DNA of 64,000 bases from Microbacterium sp. B35-30. Lineage in GTDB: Bacteria; Actinomycetota; Actinomycetes; Actinomycetales; Microbacteriaceae. The notes under the pieces are model-generated. The model searched no databases. It was not told the DNA's origin and saw nothing but the letters and a program-made list of their open reading frames with translations. This document shows, one piece after another, positions 7,281-14,751 of this stretch. The stretch's first letter is position 1. Every line of letters begins with the position of its first letter. The stretch covers positions 144,833-208,832 of the forward strand of contig NZ_MWLQ01000026.1 of NCBI RefSeq assembly GCF_010634855.1, written 5' to 3'. The translations under genes were made by a program, and so were the position numbers.

Positions 7281-9080
7281 ATGGCGTGGATGCGCATGAA
7301 CCTGACGCGCCCCTGGCGCAGGACTTTCCTGTGCGCCGCCGCCAGCGCGCCCCTCCTCCTCCTCCTCCTACTCCTCGGCGCCGACAGTCAGGCGACGGCT
7401 TCCCCGCCTTCCGCGAACGGGGCCGCGCAGATATCGCTCACCGTTCCCGGCGCGCCCGCTCCCTCGCCCACGCCCACGCCGACGCCGACTGTCGAACCGA
7501 CGCCGACGCCGGCACCGGCGCCGACGCCGACGCCGACAGCGCCGGGCCCGGCTCCCACGCCCACGCCGACGGTCGAGCCCACTGCTTCTCCCGATCCGAC
7601 GCACGTTCCCTCCGCAACCGCGACGCCGGAGCCGACGGTCACCTCTCAGCCGACGGCGCCCGCTGTGCCGGCGATTCCACCGGCAGCAGCGACCTCGACG
7701 ACGCCCCTGCCGACGCTCTTGATCGCAGTGGGCGTACTCCTCGCCGCCGGCGTGATGCTGTTGCTGTTGCTGCGGCGGGAGCCGGCGCGAAGCGCGGCGG
7801 ATGCGGGCAGCGGCCCGGTCGGCACAGATCCGGCACCGGTCGTGCTGGATGCGATGGCGTCCTTGGGCACCGCGATGATCGACAGCGGCTATCCGGTTGG
7901 ACTCGTCCGCAGCGCGCTGGACGACATGGCGAAGGCGAGCGGTCTGACTGCCGCGGAATCCGTCGTCTTCCCGACGTCCATACTCGTTTCATCGGGCGAT
8001 GCCGGGGCTGTGGAGACGCGCGCCGTCACCGCCGGCGACAGATCGTCGCTGCTGTACCAGGTGGATGCGGTGGATCGCATCGTCGGTGTGGCCCGCACCC
8101 GAGCGAGCAGCGCGCGCTGGGTGCGCCGGCAGCTCGCCCGCGTCGACACCCTGCCGCCGCCCTTCACCCGTGCGCAGCGGATCGGCGCGTATGCGCTGCT
8201 GTCGGCCGCGCTCAGCGTCCTCCTCGGCGCCTCGTGGACCGGTGTCATCGCCTCGGGGGTGCTCGGGATCGGTGTCGGGGCTCTGCTGCTGGCGACGGAA
8301 CGGCTCGCCGCGGCATACCAGGCACTCATCGTCGTCACCGTTTCGCTGGGAGTGGCGATCGTGGTTCTGGCCGTTGCGCATCTGTTCGATCCCGGCGCGC
8401 TGCCCGCGATCGTCGCACCCCTGATCATGCTGCTGCCCGGCGGCCTGCTGACGATCGGGGTGATCGAGCTGGCGACCGGGAACATCGTCTCCGGCGGTGC
8501 CCGCCTCGCTGCGGGAGCGATGCGACTGCTTCTGCTGGCGACAGGGATTGTCGCCGCCGCCGCGCTCCTCGGCGTGCCGGCGCTCACCGCGACTCGGTGG
8601 CCGCTCGGGCCTGTCGCGCCGTGGGTGGCTGTCGCCGTCTTCGGCGTCGGCATCGGCATCTATCAATGCGCGAAGCCGTCTTCCATCGGCTGGATCATGA
8701 TCGTCCTGTACGTCGCGTACGGCGCCCAGGTGATCGGCGATGTGCTCTTCGACGGCGTGCTCTCGGCACTGGTGGGCGCCGCCGCGATGACCCCTGTCGC
8801 AGTCGTCGTGGCCCGTCAGCGCACCGGACCGCCGGCGCTGGTGAGCTTCCTTCCAGCGTTCTGGCTGCTCGTGCCCGGAGCGCTCGGGCTCATCGGGGTC
8901 GCCAACGCCCTCGAGGGCGATTCGTCGGGCATGAGCACGATCATCACCACGATCGCCACCATGGTCTCCATCGCGCTGGGCGTGCTGCTGGGCCTGGTCG
9001 CGACGGGCTCAGCACGAGGATTTCGGAATGCACCCGCCGCCGACTGGATGCTCGACGATCTCGACGACGAACCGGAATGA
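7281..9080 (+). CDS. ThrE-family threonine/serine exporter with Pro/Thr-rich outer segment
   Basis: About 599 residues. An N-terminal membrane or signal segment (LLLLLLLLGADS) is followed by roughly 100 residues of Pro-Thr repeats (PTPTPTPTVEP), a membrane helix (LPTLLIAVGVLLAAGVMLLLLL), a soluble ThrE domain (VLDAMASLGTAMIDSGYPVG...) and about nine further membrane helices. This is the ThrE/YjjP architecture; relatives export threonine and serine using the proton gradient. The long Pro/Thr insertion is unusual and would lie outside the cell. The start is uncertain: ATGs at 7281, 7290 and 7296 are in frame and none has a good ribosome site. Confidence 0.8.
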   Translation: MAWMRMNLTRPWRRTFLCAAASAPLLLLLLLLGADSQATASPPSANGAAQISLTVPGAPAPSPTPTPTPTVEPTPTPAPAPTPTPTAPGPAPTPTPTVEPTASPDPTHVPSATATPEPTVTSQPTAPAVPAIPPAAATSTTPLPTLLIAVGVLLAAGVMLLLLLRREPARSAADAGSGPVGTDPAPVVLDAMASLGTAMIDSGYPVGLVRSALDDMAKASGLTAAESVVFPTSILVSSGDAGAVETRAVTAGDRSSLLYQVDAVDRIVGVARTRASSARWVRRQLARVDTLPPPFTRAQRIGAYALLSAALSVLLGASWTGVIASGVLGIGVGALLLATERLAAAYQALIVVTVSLGVAIVVLAVAHLFDPGALPAIVAPLIMLLPGGLLTIGVIELATGNIVSGGARLAAGAMRLLLLATGIVAAAALLGVPALTATRWPLGPVAPWVAVAVFGVGIGIYQCAKPSSIGWIMIVLYVAYGAQVIGDVLFDGVLSALVGAAAMTPVAVVVARQRTGPPALVSFLPAFWLLVPGALGLIGVANALEGDSSGMSTIITTIATMVSIALGVLLGLVATGSARGFRNAPAADWMLDDLDDEPE

Positions 9081-9152
9081 CGGATGCCACGGCCGGCGAA
9101 GCCGCATGACGAAGCCGCATGACGAGGCCACCGCGCCGACACCGGTCGCGGG

Positions 9153-10502
9153 TCAGGTGGCAGTCCCGTAGGTGCGGAGGAAGATCGCTTCAGCGATGGC
9201 CAGCTTCTCGATCTCGCCGGGGTCCACGCTCTCGTTGGGTGCGTGAATGAGCGCGAGCGGCTCTTCGACGCCCATGAGGATGATCTCGGCTCCTGGGTAG
9301 GCGTCGGCGAACACATTGCACAGCGGGATCGACCCGCCCTGTCCGAGAGTCGTCGGCTCCACGCCGTACGCCGATCTCAGCGAGTCGGCGAAGGTGCGAT
9401 ACGCCGGGCCGTCGGTCGCCGCGCGGAACGGCTCGCCGACGGCTTCTGTCTCGACCTTGACATGCACGTTCCACGGTGCGTGGCTGCGGAGGTGCGCGAC
9501 GAGCGCATCGTGGGCGTCCTGTGCACGCGTTCCCGGTGGCACCCGCAGGTTCAGGCGAGCCGAGGCGCGCGGGACGATCGACGCGGTCGAGCCCACGACC
9601 GGCGGGCAGTCGATGCCGAGAATCGTCAGCGCGGGCCGCGCCCACAGCTCGTCGGCGACGGAACCGTCGCCGAGCAGGTCGACGCCTTCCAGCACGCCCG
9701 CGTCCCCGCGGAACTGCTCAGCGGCGTAGGACTCCCCGGTCCACGATTGAGTGCTGCCGAGCCCGTCGATGACGGTGCTGCCGTCCTCATCGCGCAAGGA
9801 TGCCAGTATTGCCACGAGCGCCGCCAGTGCGTCGGGCGCCGGGCCGCCGAACATGCCCGAGTGGACCTCGGATGCCAGGGATTCGACGTGCACGATCACG
9901 TTCGCGAATCCTCGCAGCGAGATCGTGGCCGCCGGGCGCCCGACGGCGGCGTTGCCCGTATCGCATACCAGGATGACGTCGGCAGTCAGGACCTCGGGGT
10001 TCGCCTCCACGAAGCGTTCCAGGCCGCCGGTGCCCTGTTCTTCGCTTCCTTCGACGACCAGCTTCAGGTTCACCGGGACGTCGTCACCGAGTGCGCGCAG
10101 CGCGAGCAGGTGCATCAGGATGTTGCCCTTGCAGTCCGCGGCGCCGCGACCGGCCCACCGTCCGTCGACGTCGGTGAGTTCGAACGGGGGCGTCCGCCAG
10201 GCGGATTCCTGCAGTGGGGGTTGTACGTCGTAGTGGGCGTACAGCAACACGGTCGGAGCGTCCGGACGCGTCGTCGAACGCATGCCCACCACGGCATCGC
10301 TGCCATCGGGGGTGCGTACCAGGTGCGCGTCGGCGAAGCCCACCTCTGCGAATCGCGCACGCACCCATTCGGCGGCCTTCGCGCACTCCTCAGGCGGGAA
10401 CTGGCGGGCATCTGCCACCGATCGAATCGCGACGAGCTCGGCCAGCTGGTCGCGCGCGGCCGGCATCATCGCGTGGATGCGGTCGCGGATCTGCTCGGTC
10501 AC
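9153..10502 (-). CDS. M20 family dipeptidase
   Basis: The 449-residue enzyme has all M20 zinc-peptidase landmarks: LLYAHYDVQP (first metal His and catalytic Asp), GRGAADCKGN (bridging Asp), EGSEEQGTG (catalytic Glu pair), a dimerisation lid domain in the middle (SLASEVHSGMFGG), and LIHAPNESV with the last metal His near the C-terminus. Length and motifs fit the cytosolic dipeptidase group (carnosinase-like) rather than DapE. Its start overlaps the upstream 148-residue gene by ATGA and it ends an operon with an amino acid permease, so it probably cleaves imported peptides. Confidence 0.88.
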   Translation of the reverse strand: MTEQIRDRIHAMMPAARDQLAELVAIRSVADARQFPPEECAKAAEWVRARFAEVGFADAHLVRTPDGSDAVVGMRSTTRPDAPTVLLYAHYDVQPPLQESAWRTPPFELTDVDGRWAGRGAADCKGNILMHLLALRALGDDVPVNLKLVVEGSEEQGTGGLERFVEANPEVLTADVILVCDTGNAAVGRPAATISLRGFANVIVHVESLASEVHSGMFGGPAPDALAALVAILASLRDEDGSTVIDGLGSTQSWTGESYAAEQFRGDAGVLEGVDLLGDGSVADELWARPALTILGIDCPPVVGSTASIVPRASARLNLRVPPGTRAQDAHDALVAHLRSHAPWNVHVKVETEAVGEPFRAATDGPAYRTFADSLRSAYGVEPTTLGQGGSIPLCNVFADAYPGAEIILMGVEEPLALIHAPNESVDPGEIEKLAIAEAIFLRTYGTAT

Positions 10503-10945
10503 GTTCCGTCGCTCACCGTGTCGAGGCTGTCGATGAACTCCTGGAACTCCTCCGCCTCCTCGGGACAGTACGTCTGGATGATCAGCAGCTGCCCCTGGAG
10601 CAGCCGCGACTCTACGATCGTGGCACGAAGTCCCGGCCCTCCTGCCCCATTGGACAGCCCCGCGAGGAGGGTCGAACGGGCCAACGCGGAGTTCGGGTCT
10701 GCACAGGTCGCACCCCCATCGTTGCCCAGCACCTGCGCGACCTGGTCGGGCGTGAAGGAGACGGCGATGCCGGCATCCGCGAAGGAATCCAGCAGTTGCT
10801 GCGCCTTATCCACGTCACGGGCTTCCTGCCGAGCACCGACGAACAGGACCGTCGCGATCACCGCAAGCACGACGAGGACGGTGATGGCCACGATTGAGAT
10901 CACCGAGCGTTCGCGCGGGCTCTGGGTCTCGTTGGCGGTGCTCAT
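10499..10945 (-). CDS. Small membrane-anchored protein of unknown function
   Basis: A 148-residue protein with one N-terminal membrane helix (SVISIVAITVLVVLAVIATVLFVGA) and an outer domain of about 110 residues containing two Cys (GATCADP and IQTYCPEE) that could form a disulfide. I recognise no family. It overlaps both neighbours (permease stop and M20 start) by 4 bases, so it is translated together with them and may be an accessory to the permease. Confidence 0.75.
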   Translation of the reverse strand: MSTANETQSPRERSVISIVAITVLVVLAVIATVLFVGARQEARDVDKAQQLLDSFADAGIAVSFTPDQVAQVLGNDGGATCADPNSALARSTLLAGLSNGAGGPGLRATIVESRLLQGQLLIIQTYCPEEAEEFQEFIDSLDTVSDGT

Positions 10946-12396
10946 GATTCACTCGCCTCCACGTGGGCAGGCTGCTTCCACGACGGCTTGCGGAAGCGGT
11001 AGAACAGGAACGGCACCAGCAGTCCGAGCCCCAGCGCGCCACCGCCCACGATGACCAGGTAGATCCACGGGCTCCCACCCGCGAACTGCGACGGCGGGAT
11101 GAATCCGACCAGCAGCGCAGCGAGTGAGGCAGCGAAGCCGACCCCGCACAGTGCCACCAGCATCGGCGCGCGGTAGCCACGCGGGTGCTCCGGATGCTTC
11201 CGCCGCAGCCGGACCGCGGCAACGAACATCAGCAGGTACATGATCAGGTACACCTGCGTGGTGATGACCGAGAAGATCCAGTACGCGCTCGAGACATTGG
11301 GGATGAGCGCATACCCCAGGGCGATGATCGAGGTGACGACACCCTGCGTGACCAGCAGGTTCTGCTGCACGCCGTTCTTGTTCAGCTTCTGCAGGAATGG
11401 CGGCAGGTAGCCCTCCTCGCGGGAGATGAGCAGCAGACCCTTCGAGGGCCCTGCGAGCCAGGTGAGCATGCCGCCGAGAGACGCGGCGACCAGCATGATT
11501 CCGACGATCGGCGTCAGCCACGTGATGTCGAACGTCGCAAAGACCGCCTCGAACGCCTGCATGATCCCAGCCGTGAGCGAGATCTGCTCGGCAGGAACGA
11601 CCCAGCTGATTGCGAGCGCGGGAAGGATGAAGATGAGAAGCACCAGTCCCATGGCGAAGAAGATCGCCTTCGGGTACTCCTTCCCAGGGTTCTTCAGCGA
11701 CGAAACGTGAACAGCGTTCATCTCCATTCCGCTGTAGGAGAGGAAGTTGTTCACGATCAGCACGAGGCTCGCGAGGCCCGCCCACTGCGGTAGGAGATTC
11801 TCCGCCGTCATCGGCGCAGCGGAGGGGTTCCCCTGCCCGAGGAAGAGCGCCCCGAGCAACACGAGAACGGCGCCGGGGATGAGTGTGCCGATGATCAGTC
11901 CCCAGCTCGCGAGGCCTGCGACACCCTTGGTCCCTCGTGACGAGACGAAGACGCCCGCCCAGTAGCAGACCATGATCACGAGCGCCGTCCACACACCGTT
12001 CGATGCGAGTTCGGGATTGATCACATAGGCGAGCGTCGAGGCGACGAAGCCGAGCAGAGTGGGGTAGTAGAAGATCGTCATCGCGAACTGGCACCAGATC
12101 GCGAGGAAGCCCATGGGCTTGGATATGCCCTCGGACACCCACTTGTAGACCCCGCCCTTCCATCCGGACGCCAGCTCAGCGGCAACCAGCGACGTGGGCA
12201 GCAGGAAGACGATCGCGGGGACGAGATAGAGGAAGATCGAGGCGAGCCCGTAGACGGCCATCGTCGGCGCCGGTCGCAGGCTCGCCACGGAGCTCGTCGT
12301 CATGAGCGCAAGGGCGATCCACGAGATCCAGACCGGCGCTGGAACTGCCGCCGCCCGCGAACGGACCGGCTTCGATCCGGTCCCCGACGAACTCAT
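10942..12396 (-). CDS. APC-superfamily amino acid permease (GadC-like)
   Basis: The 484-residue membrane protein has about 12 helices and the APC pattern, including GVYKWVSEGI after the second helix and LSYSGMEMNAVH in the middle, as in glutamate/GABA antiporter-type permeases. ATG at 12396 is chosen because it overlaps the stop of a 12-codon ORF that carries a very strong ribosome site; an upstream in-frame ATG at 12453 is possible but would put that site inside the gene. The downstream genes overlap it by 4 bases. It probably imports amino acids, or peptide-derived amines, for the flanking peptidases. Substrate not determinable. Confidence 0.8.
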   Translation of the reverse strand: MSSSGTGSKPVRSRAAAVPAPVWISWIALALMTTSSVASLRPAPTMAVYGLASIFLYLVPAIVFLLPTSLVAAELASGWKGGVYKWVSEGISKPMGFLAIWCQFAMTIFYYPTLLGFVASTLAYVINPELASNGVWTALVIMVCYWAGVFVSSRGTKGVAGLASWGLIIGTLIPGAVLVLLGALFLGQGNPSAAPMTAENLLPQWAGLASLVLIVNNFLSYSGMEMNAVHVSSLKNPGKEYPKAIFFAMGLVLLIFILPALAISWVVPAEQISLTAGIMQAFEAVFATFDITWLTPIVGIMLVAASLGGMLTWLAGPSKGLLLISREEGYLPPFLQKLNKNGVQQNLLVTQGVVTSIIALGYALIPNVSSAYWIFSVITTQVYLIMYLLMFVAAVRLRRKHPEHPRGYRAPMLVALCGVGFAASLAALLVGFIPPSQFAGGSPWIYLVIVGGGALGLGLLVPFLFYRFRKPSWKQPAHVEASES

Positions 12397-12431
12397 GATG
12401 GGCCACCGCGGTAGTTGACTGTTTTCGACAT
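12393..12431 (-). CDS. 12-codon leader ORF overlapping the permease start
   Basis: The sequence reads MSKTVNYRGGPS then TGA. A long Shine-Dalgarno (GGAAGGAAG) stands five bases before its ATG at 12431, and its TGA overlaps the ATG of the permease (ATGA). It could be a leader peptide that couples translation of the permease, or the true permease N-terminus separated by a frameshift. The ribosome site is one of the best in the window, which is why it is listed. Confidence 0.5.
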   Translation of the reverse strand: MSKTVNYRGGPS

Positions 12432-12591
12432 CACAACTTCCTTCCAGCGTCATTGCCTTCGTGAAACCCGATGAGCTCGTGATGAGACTAGCGCTGGTAG
12501 GGCCGGCGGCGCATCGGGTTCACGCCTCTGCAACGACGATGGCGTCGGCATCCCGGTGCGGCACCGTGAGGCGTTGCGGAGCCGCGCCTCG

Positions 12592-13716
12592 TCACTCGAC
12601 CATGACGAGCCCGCGATCCGTGTCGTTGAACCGCTTTCCGCCGTCCGCGGTGACGGTGACGATATCTTCGATCCTCACGCCGAATGCGTCCGGAATGTAG
12701 ATTCCCGGTTCGATGGAGAAGCACATGCCGGGGACGGTGGGGCGCTCCTCGCCCTCGACCATGTAGGGAGGTTCGTGGGTCGTCATGCCGATTCCATGGC
12801 CGGTGCGGTGGATGAAGCGCTCGCCGTAGCCGGCCTCGGTGATGAGCCGGCGCGCGGTGCGGTCGATCTCCTGACAGGCGACACCGGGGCGTACGGCCTC
12901 GAAGGCGGCCTGCTGCGCAGCACGGACGATGTCGTGCACCTCACGCATCTGCGAAGTCGGCTCTCCGACGCACACCGTGCGCGACGTGTCGGAGCCGTAT
13001 CCGTACATCAGCCCGCCGAAGTCCAGGACGACCATGTCGCCGCGGAGGATGACGCGATCGCCCGCTTCGTGGTGAGGGTTGGCGCCGTTGGGGCCCGATC
13101 CGACCACCGTGAAGTCCACCTGCTCATGTCCGAACTCCCGGAGCAGCTGCGCAAGGTCTGCGGCCACCTCCGTCTCCTTGCGGCCGGAGAACTGCGTCTT
13201 GACGATCTCGCCGAAGGCCGCGTCCGCAGCTGATCCCGCAGCCGCCATTCTCGCGAGTTCGTTCTCGTCTTTCACTGCCCGCAACATCGGCAGGCGCTCC
13301 GTGACCGCGAAGAATCGCGCTCCTTCCACCCGCCGTTGAAGACCAAGGAGATGCAACGCCCATGCCGAGTCCGATACGGCATAGCTCGCGCCGGGATCAA
13401 GCAGTCGAGCGGCGACCTCGTAGGGATCATCGCCGTCACGCCAGTCGCTGATCTTCATCACCCCTGCCCCGACCGCCGCCTCGGCATCCGGCCGCTCCAG
13501 CTTCGGCACGAGCAACTGGGGATCGGCGTCGCCGCCGAGCACGAGCAGGGTGAGTCGCTCGGTGATGGCGGTGGGCTGGTAGCCGGTGAGCCACAGCAAG
13601 TCGGGCCCGGGGGTCACGAGCAGCCCGTCGAGACCCTCTGCCGCCGCGTCCTGCGTTGCTCGCGTCATCCGAGCGCGGAAGTCTTCCGCGGTGAAAGCGA
13701 TCGGCGTGAGAGCCAT
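12592..13716 (-). CDS. M24 metallopeptidase (Xaa-Pro peptidase-like)
   Basis: The 374-residue protein has an N-terminal creatinase-like domain (GLDGLLVTPGPDLLWLTGYQ) and a C-terminal pita-bread domain with the metal ligands in LDFGGLMYGYGSDTSRT, HRTGHGIGM, SIEPGIYI and VRIEDIV. This fits prolidase / Xaa-Pro aminopeptidase. ATG at 13716 follows GAGGAAGG, so longer in-frame starts are rejected. It is encoded upstream of the permease-M20 operon on the same strand, separated by about 160 bases, and is divergent from the DUF305 gene. Likely cytosolic release of amino acids from proline-containing peptides. Confidence 0.85.
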   Translation of the reverse strand: MALTPIAFTAEDFRARMTRATQDAAAEGLDGLLVTPGPDLLWLTGYQPTAITERLTLLVLGGDADPQLLVPKLERPDAEAAVGAGVMKISDWRDGDDPYEVAARLLDPGASYAVSDSAWALHLLGLQRRVEGARFFAVTERLPMLRAVKDENELARMAAAGSAADAAFGEIVKTQFSGRKETEVAADLAQLLREFGHEQVDFTVVGSGPNGANPHHEAGDRVILRGDMVVLDFGGLMYGYGSDTSRTVCVGEPTSQMREVHDIVRAAQQAAFEAVRPGVACQEIDRTARRLITEAGYGERFIHRTGHGIGMTTHEPPYMVEGEERPTVPGMCFSIEPGIYIPDAFGVRIEDIVTVTADGGKRFNDTDRGLVMVE

Positions 13717-13856
13717 GACGCACCTTCCTCTTTTGGTGACACCCTGCACTGGGCCAAAGCGCGAGTCAATGACCGGCCTCGGCCAGCCCGCGCTATAGCA
13801 CAGCGCGAGTTCGCAGACCAACCCGTATGCCATCGGCGGCTCAGCGAGCGAAGCTC

Positions 13857-14486
13857 ATGAACATGTGGCCGACAACCTCCACGAAGCGGGCCATCGCGCT
13901 CTCCGCCATCCCCTTGGCGCTCACGCTCGCCTTGGCCGGATGCGGCAGCCTCGACGGCGATGAGTCGCCGCCCGGGATGAACCGCGATGAGGGGGCAGAG
14001 CCGGCATCGCCGACGGCCGAGACGGTCGGCGAGTTCAATGAAGCCGACGCGACGTTCGTGACGATGATGATCCCGCACCACGAGCAAGAGGTGGAGATGA
14101 GCGAGGAGATCCTGGCGAAGGATGGCATCGACGAGCGGGTGCTGGCACTTGCCGAGCAGATCCGGGATGCGCAGGAGCCCGAGATCGAGCGGATGGAATC
14201 CCTGCTGGACCAGTGGGAGATCGACGACGACGCCGAGCCTGACGATGACGACGACGGCGGCTGGATGTCGGAAGACGACATGGATGCACTCGAGGCCGCG
14301 GACGGCTCGGCAGCGGAACGGCTCTTCCTCGAAGGCATGATCGAGGGCCACGAGGCCGCGGTGGAGATGGCCGAGACCGAGATGGATGAGGGAATCAACC
14401 CAGACGCCCTCGAGGTGGCGCAGGCGATCATAGATGTGCAGACCGCCGAGCTCGCGACAATGCAGGATCTGGTCACCGAGACATGA
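13857..14486 (+). CDS. DUF305 lipoprotein
   Basis: The 209-residue protein carries a lipoprotein signal ending in LALAGC and a DUF305 domain with the repeated helix signature (FVTMMIPHHEQEVEMSEEIL, then a second half with LEGMIEGHEAAVEMAE). Some DUF305 proteins bind copper through the His/Met-rich HH and M residues seen here (for example CopM). An acidic stretch (about ten Asp/Glu) separates the halves. ATG at 13857 is preferred over 13827; the ribosome site (GCGAAG) is weak. Exported and membrane-anchored; metal binding is an inference. Confidence 0.85.
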   Translation: MNMWPTTSTKRAIALSAIPLALTLALAGCGSLDGDESPPGMNRDEGAEPASPTAETVGEFNEADATFVTMMIPHHEQEVEMSEEILAKDGIDERVLALAEQIRDAQEPEIERMESLLDQWEIDDDAEPDDDDDGGWMSEDDMDALEAADGSAAERLFLEGMIEGHEAAVEMAETEMDEGINPDALEVAQAIIDVQTAELATMQDLVTET

Positions 14487-14622
14487 CGCCCACGGCGATC
14501 GCGAAATCGCTCAGCGGTTCAACGTGGTGAGTTGCTCCGCCTCGACGTGGAGGCCGTGCCCGCGCCCGGAGACGTTGTCACGCTGCAGGAGCTCGCTCCC
14601 CTCGAAAATACTGGGGTCACAG

Positions 14623-14710
14623 TGGCGGAGGATGGGGGATTCGAACCCCCGAGGGCTTGCACCCAACACGCTTTCCAAGCGTGCGCCATAGGCCACTAGG
14701 CGAATCCTCC
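14623..14710 (-). tRNA. tRNA-Ser (GGA anticodon)
   Basis: The minus strand folds as a class II tRNA. The seven-base acceptor arm GGAGGAT/ATCCTCC pairs across the ends. The anticodon arm ACGCTTGGAAAGCGT shows GGA, a long variable arm follows (TGGGTGCAAGCCCTC), and the T arm is GGGGGTTCGAATCCCCC. CCA is encoded. It reads serine codons UCC and UCU. Confidence 0.97.
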
Positions 14711-14751
14711 AGGAGGCCCCGGAGGGCCGCCGACCATCCTACCCTGCCCGG

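Noticed and set aside
7465..7580. CRISPR-like regular repeats of CGACGCCGAC type
   Set aside because: They are codon-level repeats for Pro-Thr in the ThrE-like protein, in frame and without unique spacers.
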